IMG/VR virus record: IMGVR_UViG_3300010354_000135
Span: 1 to 49,740 of that record
From: a virus
Reading direction: 5' to 3' (one strand)
Length of the DNA stretch: 49,740 nucleotides
This document shows positions 15,689 to 22,656 of this stretch, piece by piece. The position numbers and the translations under genes are program-made. Position 1 is the first letter of the stretch, and every line of letters starts with the position of its first letter. Below the pieces are notes generated by a model that made no database searches, was not told the DNA's origin, and saw only the letters and a list, made by a program, of their open reading frames with translations.

Positions 15689-18600
15689 GTGGCACGCAAG
15701 ACTCTCCAGGAAGTAACGTATACGTTTACTCCTTCAACTAGAATTATAACTATTCCTAAGATTATTCCTAGGGAGAGACTTCTGCTCATCACGAACGTGA
15801 CGAGCAATACGGTCATCTATAACTTCTCTGATCCAGCTCTAACTGCTACCCAGTATTACACGTTCAATTCTCCTGGAACTCTGTGGGCTGATCAGGAGAC
15901 ATACACCCTGAATCAGATAGTCAGTTTCAACAACAATCTCTATATTGTTACGACTGCTGGCACGTCTGGAACTACCCCACCCACCCACACTACAGGAGCC
16001 GTTACTGCCACTGGCGGCACTGCAGTTCTGACATTCTTCAAGACTGCACTTCCTCAGGGCACTGAGCAGACGCATATCGTCCTCAATTTCAATACTGCAG
16101 CGATGGCTGTTACCGACAAGCTTCAGATTGTCACCGAAGAAGCTGACGATACATTTCTTCCAGCCGAGTCTTATGTTGATCCTGTATCCAAGTTCAGGAC
16201 TTCCTCTCCTCAGTCCCTTATTGACACCGACTTCGAGTACGGCACCCAGCCGACCAAATGGGAAAGTCTTTCCCTTGTAGGAAACCGTCCATTTGCTTAC
16301 TTTGACGTAACTACGCCATTCGGTGCTACTGGTGGATCTTTCGGAGCTATCACAAACGTCTCAACCGCAGCTGGAAACCCAACAAGAACTGTCACAGTCG
16401 CTCACACAAGCGGAACTGTTCCCGTTGGAACTCCAATATTTCTTCAAGGAAACACGAACTCTGCTCTAAATGGATGGTTTACAGTAGAGACATCAGCATC
16501 AGCGTCTTTTACTTTCACTTCTCCGGTGCCCCTCGCAGCAAACACTTCGTTCTTTGACGCTACTAAGACATTTGGATATGTAGGAACGTTCTACTCTGGC
16601 TCAGTTGAGTCTGGGGATGGTGCAACCAGATGCGGAATTGGCGTATCTCTGACAGCTAACACAGCTTTTGTTGCTAGCACTCTTACAATGACAGGTGCTT
16701 CATCAAGTGGAACTACTGTCACAGTAGTCAGCACATTTGGTCTTGCCGTTGGAGCTCTTCCGACTATATCTGGAGGTACGGGAACATTTGCTGCTGGAAC
16801 CTTCGTGACTCAGGTTCTCAGCGACACTCAGTTCGTAGTAAACGTTGCTCCATCAGTTGCATTGTCAGCAGCAACAATAACTGTCCCTGTTGTTACAGTT
16901 ACTACTCTTGCTCCTCACGGTCTGTACGCTGGCAACTTCGTGTCTATCATAGGAACTACCGCTACTACCAACCCTCCGAATGGCAACTGGGTAATTGCAA
17001 CGGTCCCCACTGTCAATACGTTTACTATTAACGTCCTAAATGCTCCAACTGGTGGAAACATCACCCCCGCTGCCCTTTCTACATATAGAACTCTTTACTC
17101 CAGGTCTCTGGCGCAAAATGTCCACAGACCGTTTGATGGTGGAGTCAACTTCACTGTCGGGTCTACACCTTCAGCTGGTAATCAGCTGATTCGCCAGACT
17201 CGTAGATACTTCCGGTACCAGTCAGGTAAGGGTGTTCAGTTCTCTACTGGAACGATGTTGAAGCCTCTTTTCAATGTCAACTCCATTACGTCTTCTGGCA
17301 CGACTGCTACTGTAACTACCGCATTTCCTCACAACCTGCTTCCTAACGCTAGGGTTGTCGTTGGGGGATCTACTGACGTTGCATATAACGGAGTGTTTTC
17401 TGTAGCGTCTACACCAAGCCCGACGACATTCACTTACATCACAAGAACAGCTCCAGCAAACGCTACTGCACCAGGATTTCCTCTTCAGGTTGGACCTTAC
17501 AACTGGAGCGGATCAACTATTCGTCTCGGAATGTTTGACGACCAAAACGGCTTGTTCTTCGAGTATGACGGACAGCAGCTCTATGCAGTAGCAAGAAGAA
17601 GCACTGATCAAATCTCCGGAACTGTTACGGCCACAGTCGGATCATCGACTATCACTGGAAGCGGCACGTTCTTTTCAACTCAGGTACTGCCTGGAGACAT
17701 GCTGAACATCCGTGGAATGTCTTATCTGGTAACTACAGTTCAGAGTGATACTACTCTTACTATCTCACCGGAGTATAGAGGAACTGCCACCGTAAGCAAC
17801 GTAACCGTATCGCTTAGACGAGAGAGAAGATTCCCTCAGTCTCAGTGGAATATGGACAGGATGGACGGCACTGGTCCGTCAGGGTATGCCCTTGATCTTA
17901 ACAAAATCCAGATGTTCTACATGGATTATTCATGGTATGGCGCAGGTGCTGTCCGCTGGGGCTTCAAGGATCAGCGCGGCAACGTCATCTACGGCCACAG
18001 GCTTGCTAATGCTAACAATGAGTCAGAAGCGTACATGAGATCAGGAAATCTTCCTGCTCGCTACGAAGTTGGAACCAATCCAGCAACATATTCAATCCTT
18101 ACATCTACGCTATCTTCAGCTGCTACATCTGGACTTGTCCTGCAAGATGCGTCCCTATTCCCGAATAGTGGTTCGGTTATCATTAGCGGAAACACGTCAT
18201 CTGCTCCAATTGAGTATGTCAACTACACCTCAAAGTCCGGAAACACTCTTAACGGACTGACTCGTGCAGTTGCTGGCGGAAATATTGCTCCGCAGACATG
18301 GACGTACTCAGCAACTGCTCCGATAGGAGTTCGACTAGCAGGAGCGACGTTCAATCCAAGCGTCAGCCACTGGGGATCGTCTGTCATAATGGATGGTCGA
18401 TTCGACGATGATAAGCAGTTTATCTTCCAAGGCGGTATGAACTCTAGCGTTACAAACCTGCCACTTAACGGTTCGCTTAACCATGCCCTCCTGTCAATTA
18501 GACTAGCTCCCTCTGTTGATTCAGGACTAACTGGATTGCTTGGATCAAGAGATATTATTAATAGAATGCAATTGACAATGCAGACAACTGACGTTGCTCT

Positions 18601-19012
18601 AATTGCTGGAACCGCGAACACTATTGTTAGAATTCAGCTGATTCTCAACGGAAGATTTACTAATCCAGGTGCTTCAACTTGGCAGAACGTCGGAGGATCT
18701 TCACTGTCTCAAATTATGTTCCACCCAACGACTGGAACTTTGGCAACTGTAACCGGTGGAGAAACGATTTATTCGTTCTTTATTACTGTTCCAACAAGCT
18801 CAACCGGATATCTTACTCAAGATTTGACTAAAGTTCGCGATCTAGGAACTTCTATACTAGGTGGTGGAACTCTAGCAACTGGAAACACTACTTCGTCAAA
18901 TGTTTATCCTGATGGACCGGATATTCTTACGATTACTGCTTCTATGATTGCAGGTCAAAACAATGGAGGACAGATCAACGCTCGCATTGCGTGGACTGAG
19001 GCTCAGGCGTAG
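15689..19012 (+). CDS. Modular virion protein, paralogue of the 2889-aa fibre C-terminus, 1107 aa
   Basis: GTG at 15689, preceded by AGGAG (15678-15682) with seven bases spacing; the previous stop is one base upstream. The C-terminal 650 residues run in the same order as the C-terminal part of the 2889-residue protein: HRPFDGGV, RQTRRYFRYQSGKG, a module A copy, GMFDDQNGLFFEYDGQ, a module C copy (GSGTFFSTQVLPGD), QWNMDRMDGTGPSGY, DYSWYGAGAVRWGF, SGNLPARYEV, HWGSSVIMDGRFDDD, and an ending AWTEAQA matching SWKEAQA. Two further module A copies lie near 16340 and 16880. A unit near 18080-18330 is absent from the paralogue at that point. No catalytic motif was recognised. It is a probable tail or fibre structural protein; its exact position on the virion is unknown. 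Confidence 0.82.
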   Translation: MARKTLQEVTYTFTPSTRIITIPKIIPRERLLLITNVTSNTVIYNFSDPALTATQYYTFNSPGTLWADQETYTLNQIVSFNNNLYIVTTAGTSGTTPPTHTTGAVTATGGTAVLTFFKTALPQGTEQTHIVLNFNTAAMAVTDKLQIVTEEADDTFLPAESYVDPVSKFRTSSPQSLIDTDFEYGTQPTKWESLSLVGNRPFAYFDVTTPFGATGGSFGAITNVSTAAGNPTRTVTVAHTSGTVPVGTPIFLQGNTNSALNGWFTVETSASASFTFTSPVPLAANTSFFDATKTFGYVGTFYSGSVESGDGATRCGIGVSLTANTAFVASTLTMTGASSSGTTVTVVSTFGLAVGALPTISGGTGTFAAGTFVTQVLSDTQFVVNVAPSVALSAATITVPVVTVTTLAPHGLYAGNFVSIIGTTATTNPPNGNWVIATVPTVNTFTINVLNAPTGGNITPAALSTYRTLYSRSLAQNVHRPFDGGVNFTVGSTPSAGNQLIRQTRRYFRYQSGKGVQFSTGTMLKPLFNVNSITSSGTTATVTTAFPHNLLPNARVVVGGSTDVAYNGVFSVASTPSPTTFTYITRTAPANATAPGFPLQVGPYNWSGSTIRLGMFDDQNGLFFEYDGQQLYAVARRSTDQISGTVTATVGSSTITGSGTFFSTQVLPGDMLNIRGMSYLVTTVQSDTTLTISPEYRGTATVSNVTVSLRRERRFPQSQWNMDRMDGTGPSGYALDLNKIQMFYMDYSWYGAGAVRWGFKDQRGNVIYGHRLANANNESEAYMRSGNLPARYEVGTNPATYSILTSTLSSAATSGLVLQDASLFPNSGSVIISGNTSSAPIEYVNYTSKSGNTLNGLTRAVAGGNIAPQTWTYSATAPIGVRLAGATFNPSVSHWGSSVIMDGRFDDDKQFIFQGGMNSSVTNLPLNGSLNHALLSIRLAPSVDSGLTGLLGSRDIINRMQLTMQTTDVALIAGTANTIVRIQLILNGRFTNPGASTWQNVGGSSLSQIMFHPTTGTLATVTGGETIYSFFITVPTSSTGYLTQDLTKVRDLGTSILGGGTLATGNTTSSNVYPDGPDILTITASMIAGQNNGGQINARIAWTEAQA

Positions 19013-19015
19013 AGC

Positions 19016-19147
19016 ATGAGTAATCTAGATTCGGTAATCGCATTGGCCGCATTCTTTGGGATTGTCAATGTGATGCTGCTTATTATTTATTATAAGCTTG
19101 GAAAAATACTCAAACAGCTAAGACCAAGTCCCATAAAGAATAAGTAG
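19016..19147 (+). CDS. Small single-span membrane protein, 43 aa
   Basis: A short frame, ATG at 19016 and TAG at 19145, starting three bases after the upstream stop. The product has a hydrophobic segment at about residues 6-26 (alanine, phenylalanine, isoleucine and leucine rich, ending in two tyrosines). A basic tail follows (Lys and Arg at 27, 30, 33, 36, 41, 43). This is the shape of a type I or holin-like small membrane protein. It lies between the last fibre gene and a hairpin, so it is probably the last gene of the fibre transcript. No strong Shine-Dalgarno was seen, so translation may be coupled to the fibre gene. The function is not known; a holin role is only a possibility because no endolysin is in the window. 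Confidence 0.6.
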   Translation: MSNLDSVIALAAFFGIVNVMLLIIYYKLGKILKQLRPSPIKNK

Positions 19148-19150
19148 TTG

Positions 19151-19178
19151 GCAAAGGAGCCCTGAGGGGCTCCTTTGC
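19151..19178 (+). terminator. Strong hairpin terminator after fibre operon
   Basis: A perfect 12-bp stem (GCAAAGGAGCCC with GGGCTCCTTTGC) and a 4-base loop lie directly after the 43-residue gene. There is no run of T after it, which is common for actinobacterial intrinsic terminators. It separates the fibre operon from the glycosyltransferase. Confidence 0.75.
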
Positions 19179-19180
19179 TA

Positions 19181-19186
19181 TATACT
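19181..19186 (+). promoter_or_regulatory. -10-like box for a leaderless glycosyltransferase mRNA
   Basis: TATACT ends six bases before the ATG at 19193, so transcription would begin at or next to the start codon. The gene has no ribosome-binding site, which fits a leaderless transcript as in actinobacteria. No convincing -35 box was found. Confidence 0.4.
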
Positions 19187-19192
19187 TGATTT

Positions 19193-20257
19193 ATGAAGGT
19201 TGCTGTTTACACTATTGCACTAAACGAGAAGCAGTTTGTTGATCCTTGGTACGAGTCGGCAAAAGAAGCCGATTATCTCCTGATAGCGGATACCGGATCA
19301 ACCGATGGCACTCCGACGAGAGCGAAGAAGCTTGGCATACATGTCGTAAAGCTCTCGGTAAAGCCGTGGAGATTCGACATGGCAAGAAATGCCGCCCTTG
19401 CTGCTCTTCCGCCCGACATTGACTACTGCATTGCTCTTGACATGGATGAAGTGCTACTCCCTGGGTGGAGAGAAGAACTTCAGGTTGCCTTCGATAGGGG
19501 ATATACCAGACCCAGATACCAGTACACATGGAACTGGAATGACGACGGAAGTCCTGGGCTTCAGTACGGTGGGGACAAGATTCATTCAAGGTTCGGATAT
19601 CGCTGGAAGCATCCAGTCCACGAAGTTGCCGTAGCCTACGGAGGCTTTGAGGAAGTTCAAGGGTGGGTAGGTCTGCAAATCCACCACCATGCCGACAACA
19701 CAAAGCCTAGAAGCCAGTATCTACCGCTCCTCAAGATAGCTGTCGATGAGGACCCGTGGGACGATAGAAATGCCTTCTACTATGCCAGGGAGCTGTATTT
19801 CTATGGCAGGTATGAGGAGGCTAAGACAGAGTTTAAGAGGCATCTAGAGCTTCCAAGAGCACTGTGGCCACCAGAGCGTGCCGCCTCAATGAGGTACCTA
19901 GGCAAGATAGAGACTGAAAACGCCGAGTACTGGTTCAATCGCGCAATAGAGGAGTCTCCTGGAAGACGGGAGCCTTGGCTTGACCTAGCCAAGTACTACC
20001 ATGCTAGGCAGGACTGGGTTAACTGCCTGAGCAGCGCATTGAGGGCTCTTGACATCAAGGAAAAGCCTCTTGAGTACCTGTGCGAGGCAGATGCCTGGGG
20101 AGCAGCGCCATGGGATCTGGCAGCGCTATCCTTCTACAACACTAGAAACTTTGAGCAGGCGGTTGAATTCGGCAAGGAAGCCGTAAGACTGGATCCAGAT
20201 GACCAAAGGTTGATTATGAATCTGAGGTGGTATGTGGAGGCTCAGGGCTCTTCCTGA
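19193..20257 (+). CDS. GT-A family 2 glycosyltransferase with C-terminal TPR-like region
   Basis: A 354-residue protein that transfers a sugar from a nucleotide-sugar donor. The GT-A fold is shown by ALNE at 9-12, DTGSTDGT at 33-40, RFDMARNAAL at 60-69 and the metal-binding LDMDE at 82-86. HPVHE (140-144) and IHHHAD fit the acceptor half seen in SunS/WaaE-like family 2 enzymes. Residues about 192-345 form helical TPR-like pairs (YYARELYFYGRYEEAKTEFKRHL; PWLDLAKYYHARQDWVNCLSSAL; NFEQAVEFGKEAVRLDPDD). It follows the fibre operon after a terminator and runs in the same direction, so glycosylation of the Thr-rich collagen-like fibres is a reasonable guess; host surface modification is the alternative. 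Its last 44 bases overlap the convergent WhiB gene. The ATG has no Shine-Dalgarno. Confidence 0.85.
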   Translation: MKVAVYTIALNEKQFVDPWYESAKEADYLLIADTGSTDGTPTRAKKLGIHVVKLSVKPWRFDMARNAALAALPPDIDYCIALDMDEVLLPGWREELQVAFDRGYTRPRYQYTWNWNDDGSPGLQYGGDKIHSRFGYRWKHPVHEVAVAYGGFEEVQGWVGLQIHHHADNTKPRSQYLPLLKIAVDEDPWDDRNAFYYARELYFYGRYEEAKTEFKRHLELPRALWPPERAASMRYLGKIETENAEYWFNRAIEESPGRREPWLDLAKYYHARQDWVNCLSSALRALDIKEKPLEYLCEADAWGAAPWDLAALSFYNTRNFEQAVEFGKEAVRLDPDDQRLIMNLRWYVEAQGSS

Positions 20258-20714
20258 GTCGCTCTTCTCTTTCTTGCTTATAGGCATTTATTGCATTGGC
20301 GCTGGTTCTACTTCTCCATGAAAAATTGCAATTAGCGCATGTGACAATCTTTGCCGTTGTCCACCTACCGCCTCCGGGAATTTTTTCGGTAGAAACGGAA
20401 AGTTTGTATGATCTGGCTGAACAATAGGGACATCTAGGAGGCTTTTTTCTTTTTAGCTCTTCTCCGGTATACGACACGGACAAGGCTCTTCGTAGATCAA
20501 ACTCATCAATTCCCCCCCAAATTCCCCATAATTGCTTGTTTTCAAGAGCCCACTGTAGGCATTCTGCCCTTACTGGACAAATAAAGCATAGATTTTTTGC
20601 CTCGTGCTTTTTGGAGATTTCGCTAGAGAAAAACAAGTCAACATAGTCTTTGTTTTCCGGTTTAGCGCATTCTCCCTTACTTTGCCAGTAAAGACTGTTA
20701 GCGGGCTTCCACAC
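20214..20714 (-). CDS. WhiB-like regulator fused to a C-terminal zinc ribbon
   Basis: GTG at 20714; 166 residues. WhiB proteins carry a 4Fe-4S cluster and bind sigma factor and DNA. The four cluster cysteines are C16, C43, C46 and C52 (C-x26-C-x2-C-x5-C), followed by the family signature GIWGG at 64-68 and a basic stretch (LKRKK). Unlike ordinary 80-110 residue WhiB proteins it continues into CPYC (95-98) ... CANC (126-129), a zinc ribbon of about 35 residues, and a charged helical tail. It is the last gene of the minus-strand block and overlaps the opposing glycosyltransferase by 44 bases. A -10-like box seven bases upstream suggests it has its own leaderless promoter. It probably regulates host or phage transcription. 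The WhiB assignment is very secure. Confidence 0.92.
   Translation of the reverse strand: MWKPANSLYWQSKGECAKPENKDYVDLFFSSEISKKHEAKNLCFICPVRAECLQWALENKQLWGIWGGIDEFDLRRALSVSYTGEELKRKKPPRCPYCSARSYKLSVSTEKIPGGGRWTTAKIVTCANCNFSWRSRTSANAINAYKQEREERLRKSPEPPHTTSDS
20241..20258. terminator. Small hairpin at the convergent junction
   Basis: CTCAGG and CCTGAG form a 6-bp stem around a 6-base loop, inside the overlap of the two convergent genes and across the glycosyltransferase stop. It could act as a weak terminator in either direction, but the stem is short and no T-run follows. Confidence 0.25.
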
Positions 20715-20721
20715 TTAATCA

Positions 20722-20727
20722 ATTGTA
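20722..20727 (-). promoter_or_regulatory. -10-like box for leaderless WhiB mRNA
   Basis: Read on the minus strand, TACAAT ends seven bases before the GTG at 20714. There is no Shine-Dalgarno between them, so a leaderless start is likely. The surrounding 50 bases are A/T rich; no clear -35 was found. Confidence 0.4.
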
Positions 20728-20766
20728 CACTATTAAAGTTATAAAACGGACATAAAGAATATAAAT

Positions 20767-21108
20767 TTAAACAGGTATCTCTACCCAGGTTGCTTCACTT
20801 AAGTAGTCAGTTTCGTCTCCATTCACTGTTTCTCCAAATTCATCAGTCACCTCTGGGTACTTCTCTCCTTCGGTAAACCCGCAGAACCCGTGAGATTCAA
20901 TAGACTTTTGTATGGCCCCGAATGAGTCCAAAAGAGAATCAAAAACTCCATCTCTCTGGACTCTAGAAGCCAAAGCTCTTCTAACTAACTCTTCGGAGAT
21001 ATCAACATTTTCATATGTAACGTAGACAACAGAGCTGGGAAGATTTTGGATAAACCCCTCGCCATCCCATTCTTCCCATAGCCACTCTCCTGGTCTTTTG
21101 TCATTCAT
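20767..21108 (-). CDS. Hypothetical acidic protein, 113 aa
   Basis: I do not recognise this family. The 113-residue product is acidic, rich in Glu, Asp and aromatic residues, with WLWEEWDGEGF near the N-terminus and a predicted helix around RRALASRVQRDGVFDSLLDSF. There is one cysteine, no membrane segment and no nucleic-acid motif. ATG at 21108 overlaps the end of the upstream gene by eight bases, so it is translated as part of the small-gene block that also contains the WhiB regulators. Confidence 0.7.
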   Translation of the reverse strand: MNDKRPGEWLWEEWDGEGFIQNLPSSVVYVTYENVDISEELVRRALASRVQRDGVFDSLLDSFGAIQKSIESHGFCGFTEGEKYPEVTDEFGETVNGDETDYLSEATWVEIPV

Positions 21109-21403
21109 AAGTGTCTTCTTCTGGAGTATTTAGCTCTAGCTCATACTTGCCGTCGCCATTATCTGTAAACTCTATTTCGTCGTTATTTTTTAATTCGTAG
21201 ATTCCACTTATGGTAAGTCCACCACAGGAAGAGCATACTTCTACTGCCCCATTATTTATCTTTATGGGAACGTCTACTCCAAGAAGTTTCATTCGAATAT
21301 TTCCCAAGTTGTCCATGCTCTCTGGCTCCCACCGAGTGTGTTGCTGGAGAAAGCACGATTCGCACACCGATACAACCGTAGTCGTGGTGTGGTTCTGGTC
21401 CAT
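21101..21403 (-). CDS. Small zinc-ribbon protein, 100 aa
   Basis: Two CxxC pairs, C14/C17 (CESC) and C57/C60 (CSSC), about 40 residues apart, form a probable treble-clef or zinc-ribbon site. The rest is beta-rich and the last 30 residues are acidic (NDEIEFTDNGDGKYELELNTPEED). No named family was recognised. It lies between two WhiB genes, and its 3' end overlaps the next gene by eight bases. ATG at 21403 lacks a Shine-Dalgarno but has a -10-like box seven bases upstream. A role in regulation or nucleic-acid binding is only inferred from the zinc site and neighbours. Confidence 0.75.
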   Translation of the reverse strand: MDQNHTTTTVVSVCESCFLQQHTRWEPESMDNLGNIRMKLLGVDVPIKINNGAVEVCSSCGGLTISGIYELKNNDEIEFTDNGDGKYELELNTPEEDTYE

Positions 21404-21410
21404 AAAAACT

Positions 21411-21416
21411 ATTTTA
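21411..21416 (-). promoter_or_regulatory. -10-like box for leaderless zinc-ribbon gene
   Basis: TAAAAT on the minus strand ends seven bases before the ATG at 21403, with a T-rich gap and no Shine-Dalgarno. The spacing equals that at the other two proposed leaderless starts. The region is A/T rich, so chance occurrence is possible. Confidence 0.3.
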
Positions 21417-21428
21417 CAGGCATTTGAG

Positions 21429-21707
21429 CTAAGGAAGTAGTTCTATCTCTATACTATTATTTCCAAATCTTCTTCTACTTCTTCTTATATTGTGTCTTTC
21501 ATTTGGGGAAAGTCCTCCCCAAATCCCCCATCTTTCTTTATGTATTCCCCATTCAGCGCATTCGATTTTATGTTTACAGCTTTTGCAGAGCTGTAGAACT
21601 TTTCTATATTCGTCTGTATTTTTAGATTCGTCTTCTCTATAGAAAAGGTCCAACCCCATGTCTTTACACATAGGGTTGTCGAATGACCAAGGAGGAGTTA
21701 AAGTCAC
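21429..21707 (-). CDS. WhiB-like iron-sulfur regulator, 92 aa
   Basis: A compact WhiB protein of normal size. Cluster cysteines are C14, C41, C44 and C50, the GIWGG signature is at 61-65, and a basic DNA-contacting tail (RHNIRRSRRR, 71-80) follows. Actinobacterial WhiB proteins bind the principal sigma factor and tune promoters; phage homologues can redirect host transcription or interfere with division genes. The GTG start at 21707 overlaps the stop of the DUF6378 gene (GTGA), so translation is coupled. It differs from the second WhiB gene at 20214-20714, which carries an extra zinc ribbon. Confidence 0.93.
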   Translation of the reverse strand: MTLTPPWSFDNPMCKDMGLDLFYREDESKNTDEYRKVLQLCKSCKHKIECAEWGIHKERWGIWGGLSPNERHNIRRSRRRFGNNSIEIELLP

Positions 21708-22015
21708 TTGTCTATGCCACCAACTTCAAATCCGCAGCCTGCGTATCCGGCTATGTCTATCCATGTGTCAGGTTGATACCCAGACTTAGATGCATATCTA
21801 GCCATCTTGACGGCGACCATGCACATGGCAACGTCTTCCATTGATACGTCAATGCCTAGGACTACACTCCACAGCTTTGCAATTCTATTGAAGTTCTCGG
21901 ACGGTGGGCCGTAGTGGACGTTTCTTTCTGAGTTAATGAGTCTTGCTGCTTCTCGCAAGGCTTCGACTCTTGGTGGAGATGGCTCTTCTGAGACTTTTTC
22001 ATTACCTGTAGTCAT
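21704..22015 (-). CDS. DUF6378-type protein (MazG-like fold suspected)
   Basis: The core ALREAARLINSERNVHYGPPSENFNRIAKLWSVVLG...MEDVAMCMVAVKMARYASKSGYQPDTWIDIAGYAGCG matches the small phage family I know as DUF6378. Its helical pattern with conserved Glu, Asp and Lys resembles all-alpha nucleotide pyrophosphohydrolases, but no activity is proven. I chose ATG at 22015; an earlier in-frame TTG at 22030 would add five residues and overlap the upstream gene further. The stop overlaps the WhiB start by four bases. Control of nucleotide pools during replication is the usual guess. Confidence 0.8.
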   Translation of the reverse strand: MTTGNEKVSEEPSPPRVEALREAARLINSERNVHYGPPSENFNRIAKLWSVVLGIDVSMEDVAMCMVAVKMARYASKSGYQPDTWIDIAGYAGCGFEVGGIDK

Positions 22016-22223
22016 GTCGTAGTTTCGCAATCATGTCGCAGGAGTAGACGAATTCTGATTCCATATCAGGAGCTTTGGTGATGATTAGCTCATAGTTGAC
22101 TTTCTGCTGCACTTCCTCAATAGGGACTTGCAATAAGTCAGCTATCTCAGTCTCGGCTCTGTCTTGGAGCTCGTCAAAGCTGTCTCCCCAAACAGTAACC
22201 TTAAATGTCGTAGACGAGCTCAT
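22002..22223 (-). CDS. Hypothetical protein, 73 aa
   Basis: A short product with a beta-alpha-beta look: FKVTVWGDSFDELQDRAETEIADLL, then a Glu/Gln-rich helix and NYELIITKAP. The repeated alternation of strand and helix with acidic residues suggests a small ferredoxin-like fold, but I recognise no family. ATG at 22223 overlaps the upstream stop (ATGA) and its 3' end overlaps the DUF6378 gene by 14 bases, so it is embedded in a coupled cluster. Confidence 0.72.
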   Translation of the reverse strand: MSSSTTFKVTVWGDSFDELQDRAETEIADLLQVPIEEVQQKVNYELIITKAPDMESEFVYSCDMIAKLRHDYR

Positions 22224-22648
22224 GACGGTATCAACTTAAATAGGTCATGAGGTGAGTAGTGAGTGCCTTCTAGTCTTGGCTCTCTATCGTCTATTGACTT
22301 TACGATGATGTCTCCGTATCTCACTGCAGTGACTCGGCACACTCTTCCATTGTGCCTTGGGCCAGCAGCTCCTGTAAAGGCGTCTGACTTAACCTTTACT
22401 ATGTCTGCCACCTTTATATTTCCTGGCTGACACTCAACCCAGTTTCCATCTAGAGGAACTTCCTCCTCTGCTATTGCATAGCCCATTGCAAGCTCTTTGA
22501 ATACTTGCAGGGCTTCCTTGGCTAAGTTCTCGCTCAGGTCACCCTTATTCCATACATCAAGGAGTTTGAGGACCATGTCCCCGGACCCCTTTCGTATTTT
22601 TGCCTTAGTCATCTGGTCCTTGACCCAGGGAATATCTACGTTATTCAT
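22220..22648 (-). CDS. Hypothetical protein with SH3/KOW-like C-terminus, 142 aa
   Basis: The N-terminal half is helical (WVKDQMTKAKIRKGSGDMVLKLLDVW). The C-terminal half (about 80-142) is beta-rich with IKVADIVKVKSD..TG..G..HNGRVCRVTAVRYGDIIVKS and ends SPHDLFKLI, a pattern typical of small SH3-like barrels. I chose ATG at 22648, preceded by AGAGGA that overlaps the upstream stop, rather than the in-frame TTG at 22660. The stop forms an ATGA overlap with the next gene. No function can be assigned. Confidence 0.75.
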   Translation of the reverse strand: MNNVDIPWVKDQMTKAKIRKGSGDMVLKLLDVWNKGDLSENLAKEALQVFKELAMGYAIAEEEVPLDGNWVECQPGNIKVADIVKVKSDAFTGAAGPRHNGRVCRVTAVRYGDIIVKSIDDREPRLEGTHYSPHDLFKLIPS

Positions 22649-22656
22649 TGGTCCTC

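Noticed and set aside
1-19012. Diversity-generating retroelement acting on the fibre genes
   Set aside because: No reverse transcriptase, no template-variable repeat pair and no accessory gene seen in the window.
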